A stretch of 64,000 nt of DNA, taken from the NCBI RefSeq assembly GCF_943734655.1, contig NC_071355.1, positions 91,917,449 through 91,981,448 of the forward strand, read 5' to 3'. The position numbers were made by a program, and so were the translations under genes. The DNA comes from Sabethes cyaneus (taxonomy: Eukaryota > Arthropoda > Insecta > Diptera > Culicidae). Below, piece after piece: positions 32,095-47,000 of the stretch; position 1 is the stretch's first letter; every line of letters begins with the position of its first letter. The notes under the pieces were generated by a model. That model was not told where the DNA came from and made no database searches. It was given only the letters and a program-made list of their open reading frames with translations.

Positions 32095-35000
32095 CTAGAA
32101 AACGCAGTAGTTGCGTTAGTCTATTCTTAAATAAGCCCACCAAGCCCACTTGTATTAAGAAACGAATTGCTTACTACACAAACAAAAAACAGGGCTTAAA
32201 AATCGAAAAAGTAACATTGGAAAATCGTATCAAGAAACAGAACACAACACAACTCAAAGAGGTAGAACTACTTGTTCGGTACGGGTGAGTTTGGAGACGT
32301 GCGTTGATAGAAATTGGAGGAATGTTGCAACTCTGGTTACGTTTTGAGCAGTTCTAGTTAGAGCATACACTAGTAGATATGTTGTTACTACACTAGGATA
32401 CTAGTTTTCTAATTAAAACTGTGAAGTACTCGGGTATGGAATTCTTGCTATTAATTGGCATATCTTTTATTTCAATACTTGACGAGCAAAGATTGTGACT
32501 CATAGTTTCAGATGCTGACAAAAAATACACTATAAAACTGCTGCAATATCCGATCAAAATAAAGCAGAATCTTGATATTACGTTCCGTTTTCGGATCCTG
32601 ACTTTCTGCTTTTATTCGACAGACTTCGCAGTCAACTCTTAGTGAATAGGACAATTGCGGTGCTAGTATTACAATCCTGTTGATTCTAACCGTCTTCCCC
32701 AGTCGAAATTCGAACATGCGATGACTGACTTGTTAGGCCTGTGTCGTACCTCGCGAAAGGCTGAACTGAACGGCAATATGAAAATGTAGATGCCAAATTG
32801 AAATGTAAAAAACTTCATTTAGGATTCAACCAGTTCAACGTGATGCTAAAATGTAAGGTTCAATAAGTAGGACATGTATAGCACATTGTGCCGCGGCACT
32901 CCAGAAATATCAAGTGGCACACCTCCGGTTCAATTTTACATATGAAATGGGAGCACTACCAGTTGTCAAAATCATCTCGCACGATTGCCAGAACTATCAG
33001 ATTATAACGAATTTAACAAATCATGCAGTTCGGCACTTTCGGTACAGCATCGGCTCGTTTGAAGTCGCCTAACATAAAAACGGCTATGCCGAGCGACCGA
33101 CCCCTTCGTGAGAATTGATTTTTCTATGCTGGGCCAGCAAAACATAACTCTCACCCGTTTTGTTTACATTTGCGACATTTGCCCTTTTGTTAATTCTATC
33201 TAGAATTTATTGGAACTGCCGAGTGCCAATGAATGATCATCTGCATCATTACATCATGAATGTAATGATCATCACAAAACGTCTTCTTAGAAAAACGCTT
33301 ACAAATAATATTCAGTGGATTGGCATTGGCAACCCTGCCCCGGAAAGTAGCTTGTCGTTGTATTTATTTCTCTAGTGAAATAGTTGAAAATTCATTGTTT
33401 TTAAGCATAATAGTGGCCCAATTAGTCTGTAGTGAGTGGATAATGTTGCTGTGCAGCTCTGCAGTAAGAAAAATGGCATGGATACAAATACATTTGAGCG
33501 CTAAGTATACGTTTTTATGTTTTTTCTTAAGGGAATGCAAGCCAATGAGGTATATACAGGAGTGACAATGGCGGTTAAGTGGAGCTAGTGCCAAAGAAAT
33601 TTCATCGTGGTGGAGGTGGAATCAAGAATCAACCAATCACGATCAAGCGTGACGTTAAACTGCAAAAACATCCCGCGGTTTGTTTTTGTAGCTTAACATC
33701 CATTACTGATTTTTCGTTACCAATACTATCAAATGTGTTCTTCATCCGCTTCTTCTTTATACCTCATTGAATGCAAGCGCGTAGTGTAATTGTGATAGTA
33801 ATTACGCGCTCATTACGATTTACTTTAAATTCAAAATGAGTAAAATAATTTCTTTACCTTTTTTGTTAAAATTGGGATTACCCCGAATAGAATTGCTAGT
33901 TTATGACAATATGATTGTAATGAAAGCATAATAATATATAATATATATTCATTGCATATATGCAAAAACGTTAAAGGAATTCTAGTGTAAAATGATTCTA
34001 ATGTTAATTCCGGGTGCGGCTTACCGATGGGAATATTGGGAATAGAGTTAGCATCCTATATCCCGAAACTAAGCAACTTGCAGAAGGAAGTTACCACTCG
34101 AAGTTTTTTTTTTAATTTTCACTGTCGGACGGTGGAATATAGTTAGGTTACTACTAGAAATACTTAGAGTAAGAGATACGCGGAAAGTCCACGATTTGGC
34201 ATTAGTGTACGAAAACTGCCAGCACTTGCTGTAGAGCAAAATGCTGCGGCAGTATGACTTAAATGTTTTCATTGAAAACTTTTCAACATGATCCGCTTCT
34301 ATTTTGTTTACATCAATTTTGCACAATAGAGCGATATATCTTTCATCTTAATCGATGTGAAGTGCATTGAAAAGCTTTACACACACTGTGTCTGAGTATA
34401 ATATTCAAAATGCGTGACAATAGCTTAAGTAGATTTCATAACTATTTCAATACTTGTTAATCAAACATTAAGCAAATAGTATGTGTGCTCGATTGGCTCC
34501 CTTTTGACTTTTGATTCGAATCACTCGCTGCTCGATTGGCTCCCAAGATGGCTGCTTCTGCGTATCTCTCATACTCTAGGTATTTCCAGTTACCACATCA
34601 CACGCACGCAGCGGGGTGCTATCCTTATCTTAACGAACGGTGTTTGACAGTCGACTTAACGAAGGGCGCTATTTGCAAGAAATGCAGGAAATAGCGCCCG
34701 TCTGACAGGTAAATTTGCTGCCAACCTTGTCGAGATGTGCTGAGGATGTTGGCAACAAAAACATGGCACCCATCGCAAGCCCCTGCACGCACGCTTACAA
34801 ACAAAATAAGGTTTTGCATGGGCGAGCATAACCTCACTTCTTTGACGTCTATCAGTGGTTTGTTTACATGGACTTGGAACATGGGTTAACATGTTGAAAC
34901 TGAAGCCTTAAGCAACGGCCTTAACGGCAAGTCAGAAAAGCACAAAAACTGCCATTCCGAGTAGTTTGGAGGGCGACACTGCTGGATAATACGCTTTTAA

Positions 35001-38000
35001 AACGTTTGACTCCAATTTATGCATATCGCGTTCGCCTAACAAGTAGTAAACAAACCACGAGTAGATGTCAAATGGGTGAATTGCGTTCATTCCGGTTCAT
35101 TTGTGACGTCACCTTGCAAAACCTTATACCCTGTAAGCGGTAAATATTTTGAAAAAACAATTGCACAAAACGTTCTTCGAGTACTAATTAACAGTGTTCT
35201 AAAGAATAAAATATAATAAAACTATAAGTGCTATAAGCGTTCCTTAAAGAATATGAATCACAAATATGCTGTAGTTTGCCCTACCCTTTTAGGCTTGAGT
35301 TCATGAAGTTCATTTACTTTACGATGAACACATTTGCCAAAAAGTAATTATGTTCATTCTGCCCAGATCATCTCTTGGCGCTCTATTGTATCAAGATGGC
35401 AGCTTGCGTTAATTTCTCATACCCTGAAGATAACTAGCTTGTGCACCATTTAGGAACTTTTAATAGCTGTCAAATATATGCTCTGTGCTCTTGTCCGGTC
35501 CAACCTTGAGTACTGCGCTCCTGTGTGGAGTCCGTACTACCAAAATTGAGTTGACCGAATCGAGTCAGTGCAGCGCCGATTCATACGTTTTGCACTTCGA
35601 AGATTGCCCTGGAACGACCCCTTTCAGCTGCCCTGCTATGAACAACGCTGCAGACTCATCGATCTTGACCCGTTGAACACTCGTCGCGACTTGATCAGAG
35701 CAATGGCAGTCGCCGACATGCTGACCTCGAGAGTGGATTGCCCATGTCTACTCGCGAACCTCAACATATTCGCCCAAAGTCGTGTTCTACGCAACGGTCC
35801 ATTTCTGCGTGTACCGCATCGGCGAACCAACTATAGCACATTTAGCACAATCATCGGTCTGCAACGCCATTTCAATCGATTTACACATAGCTTCGACTTA
35901 AACGTCAGCCGCGAGGTACTGAAAACTCGTTTCCTGGCACTAGCACGTAGATTCTAGATTCTAAGTATATCAGTAGGGCCAGTAGGCCTGTTGATATTTT
36001 TATACAAATAAACAAACAAATATGTGTTTGAGGATACTGTAACTCTCATCATGAATCAACTTCCTAAGATTTGTCTATTCTTTGATGATAAAATCGTTAA
36101 TGACTTACGATTTTCACAATAGATATTTCCGAAAAATCGTGTTTATTTTGTTAACAATCGATATACAGAAATTCAGGGAAACATAATTTCAGCAAAAGAA
36201 ATTTTTGAATGTTGCAGCGACATCATTGCTATTCATCAAAGGTGGCAGGGGGTTGCCTAAGAAACTATTGCAATGCTATGATCAATCCCTTAGCTTTCGT
36301 TATTAGAACCATTTTAAGTCTACCACACTACAGTTGATAACCGTCTATCTTTTCGGCGGTAAAAGCAAAGGGCAATCATACAAAAATGATTACCGTCGGC
36401 GGGGGAGTGTATGTGTGCGTGCATGGTTTAAACGGGTGGGACAAAATTAGATATGAGACTATCTAATATAAGGGTGCGGCGGTAGTTTAATTGCAAAAAC
36501 ACTTGGGTACCAACCGAGAGAGTCTTGCCATTAAATGACCCCATGTATTTTGGCCTCATATCTAAATTTCTCAGCCTCATACAGTTTACAGTATAAAACA
36601 AAAGTTAGTTTGTTACTTAGAATGCTACGATACGTCATTGCAGCAACAATCTTTCTCCTTTTCAGATATGTGGCTATTCCTACAAAGCATTGTATAAACT
36701 GTTTTGAAGTAAGAGTTAGTTTACTTCTATTGCTTTTAATACATATACTTTGATTGTTATGAAGTCGTTCAGAAAACGATGGCAAAATTTAAATTTTACA
36801 TATAAATTAGACACTGATAAATGCCATATAAATCCACATTCCCTCACTTTGATCGCTGTCTTTGAAGTGATCTTTTAACATGAACCGCACATCTCCAAAC
36901 TCGATCCTCCTACGCATACTAAAAAGCTGACGTGTAAGTGCATTAATTATGTATGTAGAAAAAATCTATGTTTAAAAGAAATAATGGTAATGATAATTGA
37001 AACATGTTCGAAAGTTTATAACGTCACGAGCTTAAGAAACTAAAATAAAGCTATCTCACTTAATACATGTAATGTATAAAAATAATAGAAATAATCAATC
37101 ATAACAATCAATAGAAAAACAGAGAGAGAGAGAGACAGAAAGAAAAATAGCAAGTTCTAATCAAAAATAGATTAAATTAGCTGTCTAACTAATCCGAAAC
37201 TAGTTTACAGGGAGATATTGTCGATAGGTCGTGATTCTAGTTTAAAATTTCCCTGAAAGATGCCTTGTAACTCGCCATTCAGGTTTGGCTTGAAAGTGGG
37301 CCAAAAACTGCTTCGGGCGGAAAAGCAAAGCATAATCCAATATAAAGAACAAGAAGCAAATGAAATGTGCGCGTTTGTATTGGACGCTTCCAAACTTCCA
37401 AAAAGTTTTTGTTTGGATTAGGATACCACAGTTAGTGGCAAATTTGTTACATATTGGCTTCGCTTTAATTTAAAGTAGTGCAATAAAAAATTGCAGAACA
37501 TAAAAAAAAAATTGATGATTCAAAATTTAGATTGTTCAAATTCTTAAGAGCAATAGTTATGACGCAATGTTTTGTCCTATAAATTGTTCGACGACAAAAT
37601 TATACTTTTATTTCGCTTGGCACAATTGCGAATCGAATTGTTAATCAATTCATAGTTGAATCATTTTTATGGATTGAGTTAATTGTCAACAAAACGTCTG
37701 AAGATTGAAGATTTATTTAAATAATTTTTCTTTAATAACGATTGTTTTTACAACCGACGGTAGAATAGAGCAAAAATGAAATAGGGGATGGCTATTGAAG
37801 CAACACTTATTAAGTATGTATAACATTTCTCTTTACCCAAGTTGGGGGTGTTCTACATACCTTCGTCGATTGTAAAATCTATCTTTATAAAAAAATTGTT
37901 TTAAAGTATTTTTCAATCTAATTATTTGTAGGTTTGTCGGGTTATCAATGCCAAAGTATTAACTATTGTAAAAAATCAGGCTAGTTATGTATAGAAGCAG

Positions 38001-41000
38001 GTTACAGTTTTGTGAGTACCTAATACAACAAAACCATCACAAACGATGCTAATGTTATTGCATTATAGCCCTCGTTTCATATACAAAGGCGCAAAATAAT
38101 TGGCTGTTATTAACAAAACGTCTATGCTAGGTTTAGTTCTATTGAATTTATGCATTTTACGATTTCGCTAAGTCCGACTATATAGATTAGAAATTATACA
38201 ACAATACATAAGAAACTCATAATAAATGGAAGATTCTAATTGCTTTATTATCCTAGTTGCAAAGCTTTGTAAACAAAAGATGGCATGCCATTATAAAAAT
38301 AAAACTCAAAAGCAGGGTAATAATTCTATTGCGACATTCCCATAGATGTACGTTTAAATTTGGTTAGTTAGGATAGTGTACAAGCAAGGCTTCAGATTGC
38401 CAAGCTGGATATTTTAGACAGCAAAAATCTAGGATGTTGGTTGCTGATAGAACTGTGCAATAGATCATTGTTTTCATAGTGGTCAAATGTCGGCCTAGTG
38501 TAGTTGGTATCGTTTTTGATGACGGCACTGCCGATGAACTCGGTTCTATTCCTAGCACCAAGGTGCTATCACTTCAGGACAGTAAATTAACATTAGTTGT
38601 GCCCAACAGTAGTGAGCAATGTATTGATAAGTAAATTATCATGGAGCATATTTTAAATGTCGTAGCCTGAAGAATTTTTCTATTAACATTGTGAAGATAT
38701 CATTATCTTCATTTCTTTCTGTTTATTTCTATTTTGAAACTGTCTTTACGTCTCTACTATTGAGATACGAGCTTATGGTTTATCGTTTGAAGCTACCACG
38801 CACAGACAACAGATTTATTTGCACAGATATACAACAACACACATTTTACAATACAAGAGTAGGCATTCGTTACGACATAGAAAGAGACAGAGACATACAG
38901 GAAAGGCACAAAAGAATATATTTATATAAGGGACAACATAGTGTTTCATTTGACATACAATATACATTTAATTGGAAGAGGAAAAGGTTCAGCAACATTT
39001 CTGAAGTGCTTATCAGCTAATGGAAAAATCAGATACAAAGGACTTCTTGTACACTTTGAAATACGGAGGAATAGGTCAGTATTGTTTCACAAACTACAGT
39101 AGGCACAGTAGAAGGTTTGCAGTGGTAGTTATAGATAACTTCGTTGGACACTTCCAACGTTGAAGGGATTTCAAGGGATTGTAGATAGAGATAGAACTAC
39201 GACAGTTTGACATAGACAAGACTGTTCCCTGCCCAGTTACCGGTGAGACTGAAAGATCAAAATGTATTGTACTGTCTCAAATGTGAACCAATTTTAGTGT
39301 ACTTGTGTACTGCTTAAATGTAGTTCGGGAGGATAACTGAAACTTGGTAATAAACACAAGGGAGTTCAATGGCGAAAAAATAATCATAAATGTCTCATTC
39401 TCTTTCTATCTCTTTTGGAACATCTTCACATCATTCTTTGCAAAGGTTGTGCTGCATTCATGGATGCAGATCCATATTTCACGGTTTTCAGTCTGCTTTT
39501 GCTTTTAATTGAGAGCGAATATCATTGAAAAATCATATGAGATGATATATTCGCAATTGGTGTAAAAAGAAAAAAAGGACTGATGAAATAAGAAAATAAA
39601 CATTGGGAGCAAAATGTAACAAAAATATAACGAAGCATTAAAAATTATAACAAAGCTTTTTATTTAAAAGTATTTTCCACGATGATTTGTTGTTAATATT
39701 ATTGTAAAAAGATTGTTGTAAAGCATTTTTCGAACTAAAATTTTCAAATCACACTGGCTTTCTGGTTGAGTTGAATAAATGTATTTGAAATTTATGGTTT
39801 GTGGGGTAGTTTGTCAAGGTTTTTTCTATCTATTTCATTTATCCGATTGATTGTAAAGGTGTAGAATATAGACATAAATCATTTACAAAAGATAATTAAT
39901 CCCAGTTTGAATAAGTATGTGCATGTTGATTCTGGTATTGGTTTGCATAATTTTTGTTAAATTTAATTCTAAATTTTAAACACATTTACGCTCTGTTCTA
40001 AAGCAGTCCAAATTTATTTGATGCAACTTAAATTTATTTATTCTATCCAGAGATCAAAGCTTCGTGAAACATTAGCATACATGTTTGTTGTATATCTTAT
40101 CAGGCGTTTATGGCCTGGACAATAGTCATTAAATAGGTTGAATAAGTTGCTATTCAAATAATCTCGAATACAGATGACAGCTCATTGAAGATTAAAATAT
40201 AATACCGTGGACCCCCGTTCGTTTGACCGTTTTCAATCTAAACATTTTTTAAATTTGAATCCCGCCAATTAAAATGTCACAGTCAACCTGACATCATTTG
40301 CTTGTGAAGACAATATCAATAATTGCAATTTGTTTGTACTGATCTAGCGTGATTAAGCTGTAACAAATTCCGTTTTCCCAACGATTCTGATAAAAACTCG
40401 ATCATAAAACGAAATAATCGCTACTTATAACTGCCAGCTAAATTAAACCATCGAAACAATAACATAGAGCCGGGCGGCCAGTTCATACAAGTTTTAGCAT
40501 CTATAAGTTGCCCGTTGTTCAAATTACAAACTAACCCCGTTAGTTTGCATAAGGAAGCGTTCAAATTAGCGGGGATCCGCGGTATAACTACCAGAAGCAT
40601 GCCTGCCTATGGAAAAAAATATAAAGAATGACGCTGATTGACACTTCAATATTAAAGAACTTTGCTTTATGGAGGATAAAGAGAGATCTTGAGAAACATA
40701 CACAACTATTGTTAAATATATGTACAAGGGTTTTAAGAGTTGAATCTGTCACGCTATATTGCACGCCAAAAGTTGTCAAGGAGGGAACCTTCTGGGCAAC
40801 TAAATCCAATTTAGCAGTTAAGATAATAGTGTTCCACTCTCATATTGTTCAGTGTGGATTTTACAGAGTTACAACCCAGCTACAAGGAACTGAATGAAGC
40901 CTGAGGAAAGCAAATAACCTCAAAATTTTGAAATCAGGCGCAAATGCACTGAATTAGTTCGGATAAGCGTCAGGAACTACATAACACCGAAAGTTGCAAA

Positions 41001-44000
41001 GTTGGCTCTTCAAAGTTCTCTCCTACAACAAGAGCTTCCACATGAGTCGATGCCGCTGTAGACGTTTAAATCGCAAAACTCGGTGCAACTATTCTCCAAG
41101 GATAGAGACCCAAACAATGTCTGTACTCTAGAAATTGCTGTCCAGCTGCATCTCAGACAGTATTCTTATTTTAGAACAAATCACCTCACGAAAATCAAGG
41201 AGAGATTAGAACATTCGGCAAGGACCTAGGTGAATTAAGAAAGACCACTGGAAATTCGTAACATAATAATGTAGATGGCTGAATATTCGGAATAACAGTA
41301 GATCGAGTAATATTGGCTCTGGTATCGTCGCTTCGATGTTGTAGTACTGCAGGAATTATAGCAGAAAGTTGACTAGGTACGATGCAGCACTAACAGAAGG
41401 GTTGTACAACAATCAAGTCGGTATTGACTTAATTGCGCTAGGGAAGAAGCAAAATCGTGTGTTCAAGTGGCAGGCGGTAGGGAACTCTGGAACTACAGCA
41501 TCATTAACGCACACTACCTATACGAAAGAGGACACGATGACGCAAAGAAACTGTTCTACACTCACTTGGAGGATGTCTGCGACAGTTGCTCGCATCATGA
41601 CATCTTTATTAGGGACATAAACGGTCGCATTCCTTGGCTGCTAAACGGCTGAATAATGCGTACCGTCGGTGCCTTGTGCACCTGTAGGCATAAAATAGAC
41701 CCTACAGTGATTCATAGCCTCTTATTCAGTAACTTCTATCCCTACCTCCTCGTGGTACCAACTGGGATACGAGCAACCTTGGTGGAGATTGGTTAACCAA
41801 CCCCGGTGGAAGCGAAGATCGTATGCCGACAGGGAAGGAGGGCTCTTTTGAGCTTCGTTGGCCCTCCGGCGAAACGCGGGGTTGGTGTAGCAGGCTTTGC
41901 AAGCCGCTACCACGAAAAATACTAAAGCACAGAACGAAGAACAAGGAAATTCTTACTGGAACAATCGGAATAGACCCACGGGACGGAAAAGGATTATGGG
42001 TTTTAGAACTTCGGGACGGGGAGCTGCCGATCTCTCAACTCCCAAGGAAGCACTCAAGTGCTCTCCGACGTATTGAAGAGCCGCAAGATCGACGTCGTAG
42101 TGCTGTAAGAGGTGTACTAGAACAACTCTACGGTACGGTACGTACGTTCAGAGATGGACATACCATCTACCACAGCTACGGCAACACACACGAGCTGGGT
42201 ACAGCTTTCATAGTGACGGGTGAGATGCGGAAACGGGTGATTGGGTGGGGGCCAATCAATCCTTGAATGTTCAGGATGAGAATCGAGGGCCGGTTCTTCA
42301 ATACAAGCATCATCAACGTGCACAGCCCTCACCTCAGAAGTACCGTTGACGACAAGGAGGAATTCAACGCGCAGTTGGAGAGTGAATACGACCATTGCCC
42401 AAAACATGATATCAAGATCGTCATCGGGGATTTCAATGTCCAGGTCGGCCAGGAGGAGGCCAGCGCACAACAGCTGATCAACGAAATGGGCCTAAGACTT
42501 GTCGGCTTTGCCGCCTCTAAGAAAATGGACGTACGTAGTACCTTTACCAGCACAGAATTTTACACAAGGTCCTACACTTGGAGATCACCAAATCAAACAG
42601 AACCACAGATCGACCACGTTTTGATTGACGATCGGTACTTCTCAGACATTATCGACGTCAGATCGAATCGAAGCACTAACGCTGACTTCGACCACTACCT
42701 AGTGATGGTTAAGATGCGCCTCGGTTAGAGCTCGTGCAGCTAAAGCAGCCAGACGTCGCCGCAAACTACGCGCAGTCACTCGAAGTTGCGCTGCCGGAAG
42801 AGGATGAGCCTGTGGCCCGAAATCAGCGGAATGATTGGTTTGACGATTAATGTAGGAGTAAAACAGAAAAAAAGCAGCGAAACCAAACCTTCCGAGAGAA
42901 AAACGCGCTACCTGGAAAAGCAGGAATATGCAGAGTTGGAGCGGCAGCATCGTTCTCAGGAAACGTAAAAGTTATACCGAAACTGAACGGATCGCGCGTT
43001 TTGTGCCGCGAGTCGAAATGTGTCGGGATAACAATGGCAGTATTCTGACGGACGATCGTGAGGTGACCAATAGGTAGAAGCATCACTTAGACGAGCACCT
43101 GAATGGCATCTAGGCGGAGAACCATGGCGGCGGGGAAAGCGATTTCGAAGATGCAACAAACGAAGAAGAGTTGCCAACCCCAACGATAAGGGAAGTTAAG
43201 GAGGCCATCATGCAGCTAAAGAACAACAAGAAAAGCTGGGAAAGATGGCATCGGAGCTGAGCTTATTAAAATGGGACCAGAAAAGCTGACCGTTTGTATG
43301 TACCGGCTAATTGTTAGAATTTGGGATACGGAACAGCTACCGTATGAGTGGAAAGATGCGGTATCTACCCGATCTCAATGCCGCCTATAGAGTGCTGTCT
43401 CAAATCATTTTCCGCCGACTGTCACTAATTGCGAACAGATTTGTGGGAACTTATCAAGCTGGCTTCGTCGAAGGTCGGTCTACAACAAATCAAAGTGAAT
43501 ACAAAGTTCCCGCGCACCATTTGTTCGTTGATTTCAATGCCGCATATGATACCATCGACCGGAAAAAGCTATGGTAAATCATGGACGAGAACAGCTTCAC
43601 CAGGAAGCTCATCAAATTGATTAAATCTACGATGGATGGTACATAGTGCTGTATTCAGATTTCAGGTGGATTGTCAAGTTTATTCGAATTACACAGAGGG
43701 CTTGTCAAGGTTATGGTCTCGCATTACTGTTGTTCAACATAGCGCTACAAGGTGTTGTGAACCGAGCGGATATCAACACGTAGGGCACGATCTTCAACAA
43801 AATATAGTCAATCCGTCTGCTTTGCTGGCTTTGTCGGCAGACCAACTGTGGTGATGACTAACCAGTACACAAGACTAAAGCGCGAATACACGAAGTTTTT
43901 GAAAGACGAGTGCTGAGAACTGTAATAAAGTATAGGTTAGCCAAATGGTACGTATTGGGAACACTTCTATATCTTACAATGAAATTGTAAAATTTGTTTC

Positions 44001-47000
44001 GATGTTATTAGATGATATTGAAATCTTTTGACTACGTTGTCATTGGAACATAATTGGCTTACCATTGTTTTCGTTGTTAGCATCGAAAACGTTTTTTCCC
44101 TAATTTGTCTATTCACTATGACTGGTTCTTGGATACAGCAATCCCCCCAATAAGAACGCTAATAGGGACCGCGTTAATGGAAACCGTCTTAATGCAGTCT
44201 AGATAGCATATGGGAATTGACTTAATTGGTTCCAACATGGAATATCTCGTGATCCTGACCGTATAAAACGTTAGTATCTTCGACAAAGTTGTTCAGTAGA
44301 TCAAAAGTTTTTCGTTGGGTTGAAGTATTTTCGAATTGTCTAACTATGTGGCGCTAGCGTATATGTACTCGTCTTATGCCGGCTGTATCTTGCGCTGCTG
44401 ACTATCTAGCGAGTTGTGGTCTCCGGGAAAGTTATTCATATGACAAGACAAGGCCATCTGCAAGAAGGGATGGAAAGAACTACAGGTATACAGCCCTAAA
44501 GGTTGTACGAAAGGGTGACGTAGAACTCTATCAGATCATTAGATCAAAGACTAATGTAAACTGCATTTCTAGCATATGTATGTTTATGAGAATCTGTGAG
44601 TGCCATTTTTTTCCATGTGTGGACTCATCACTGCGACCAGTATAGCTGATCTATTGTGATATCGCCCGGGTGTTTGCTGTATAACCTGCACTGCATTTCT
44701 TTTTGCTATAATCGCTATTGAGTGAGCGATATGCTTAATAAATTTTATGTGTGCTTGTGTGTATTGGGTTTACCCTTCCTTCAAAGCTTGATCTATACTT
44801 TACCCACTTATTCCTCGCTGCCAGTACTATCCCATATTATAGCCGTCCCTGGCGAGGACTCATTCGTACCTCTGATCAGTACACTTAACTATAGGAGGGA
44901 CATTTGCACTGTCAAGTGGCTTCAGAGAGTAAATATAGAATTCAGCACGAAGGCAGGGTAAATGGAGGGGCCTGAAAATAAACCCATGCTAAAGTCACTT
45001 GACATCGAATGGCTTGATTCTACTAAGATTCGAACCCACGACCACTCACTTGTCAAAGCAGACTCATTAACCTTGCGGCTACGGAGCCCCCCATGAGTGC
45101 CATTGTTTAAGTGAAGGTTTAAAAGAGAAGAGCGAAATATTCAGATTCAATTCTTCTTTGAATGCAATGGTGGCTTTGAATTGAGACATAGAGATGTGCA
45201 TTATAAAGGTTGAAATAGTAATGAATGACCAGCCCACAGATTATTGTATTAAATATGATTATGCGTAGCTTGACATGTTTGAATAACCTTACTTTAATTC
45301 GATTGTGGTCTTTTGTTTCGATGTTATTAGATGGCTACAAATAGCATTAAAGCCAAAGCACGTTCATCGCAAATATGACGTGCCATTCGAATGTCCTTCT
45401 CTTTTGACAGGCACGTAAGGCAACAGGCACATAAGTTAGCGGCGTCGATTCATAGTCTTTTGCTCCGAATTCTCCTAGCACAGGGGTGAACCATCACAAA
45501 ATAAATTCGTGCCTCCAAAAACCGCCACATGCCTAATTTGGTTCCATTTGCTTGATTAGTTTTCGAGTTATGAGGAAATTTGTGTTTCATTTGTATAGGA
45601 GCCCCCCCTGTTAAAAGACGGATGGTTCCCAGTACACCATAGAAAAAATTCCTACCTTCTAAAACTCCTACATGTCAAAGTTGGTTCCATTTGCTTAATT
45701 AGTCCTCGAGTTATAAGGAAATTTGTATTTCATTTGTATGGGTGCCCCCCCTCTTAGAAGGGGAAGGGGTCTCAGTATACCATACAAAGAATTCTTACCT
45801 CCAAAAACCCCCACATGCCACATTTGATTTCTTTTGCTTGATTAGTTTTGGAGTTATGAGGAAATTTGTATTTTATTTGTATGGAAGCCCCCCCCCCCCC
45901 TCTCCTAAAGAGGTTATCGGTTTTCGCATGCCACGTTTAAAGCTGAAGTAAAAATGCTTAAAATTCATTTGTTTCGTCGATGCCCAAAACTTAATAAAAA
46001 ATTCGTAATGCCATAATCATAGAAAATTGTTGTATTTTTATCACATATTTTCTTATATCAATTCAGCTATCTCGTACTGCAGTATATTTTTTGTGTCTTG
46101 CAAGTTTGATGCGAGCAATGAAAAATTCTAAAGCGTAGATACAGCCTGCATAAGAAGATTACATACACGCTAGCGCCACGTAGTGAGACAATTCTGTACT
46201 TTTTTCCATCCTTTCTTGAAGGTGGCAATCATGTGAATAACTTTTCCGAAGACCGCAACGTTCTATGCGGTATATTATTCGCTGTTGGTATATATTCGCT
46301 ACCCAATGCCCTTCTGGCTTACAAAAAAAATATATTCGCTATGTTCAGATTGGCAAAAAGAATGCAGTGAATATATTTTTAAATACAGAACCCTTGTTTT
46401 GTGCCCAAAAACTGCTTTCGAAATTGGGCTTTCCGACGAAAAGTTAATGACTGCTAGTTTCCCGTTAATGGAATCACTCGAGACTGTCCTTATTGGAAGC
46501 GTTCTTAATCGAAACCACTTTATACGAGGGACTGCTGTACCTCCCAATCGTATTTATGACCAATGATGAACTTTTTCGTAGACAGTCTTTTTCATACGCA
46601 CAGATATTGAATTGTATGCATTATTGTATTCTCGGGTAAAACATTTTGTTGAGAATGAACTTGATAAATAAAGTTTTTATGATACATCTTATCAAATGTA
46701 TACATAATATCAGAGGAAGCCGTGGATATGACAAATTGCTTACACAAAGCAACTTGAGAATGACTGAAAATAATTCACCCACACTGTTATCTATGAATTA
46801 CTTTTGATTGTAGCAAATTACTGTATATAAAACGAAATATTTCGATTATGTTTACTGGGGTAATCCTTGTCAATTAGAGAAAAACAATAGATATTATTTA
46901 TCGAAGCTAGCGATATTAATGTTATTTCGCAGCAAACGATATAATGTAAAAAATGCTATGCGTTCGAGAGATAGTACAATTTACAGCACAATCATAGGAA

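Larger units (their letters stand above)
44136..46537. mobile_element. pogo/Tigger-like element (2.4 kb) with inner insertions
   Basis: Ends 'CAGCAATCCCCC' after TA (44134-44135) and, inverted, 'gggactgctg' before TA (46538-46539). Further matches run inward ('taagaacgct' and 'gttaatgg' on the left, their inverse on the right). No transposase frame was recognised. A SINE and a tandem repeat lie inside. Confidence 0.55.

Noticed and set aside
31721..32288. Plus-strand Cys-rich and Ala/Val-rich frames
   Set aside because: Antisense of poly-Gln and Gly/Pro repeat coding in the RIM-BP last exon.
34625..34892. Overlapping minus-strand frames of about 80 codons
   Set aside because: They lie in and beside the inverted-repeat element at 34.8 kb, with no family resemblance or splice support.
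45015..45093. tRNA gene
   Set aside because: It has an A-box and B-box layout but no paired acceptor stem, and it is the head of a SINE with a target duplication.
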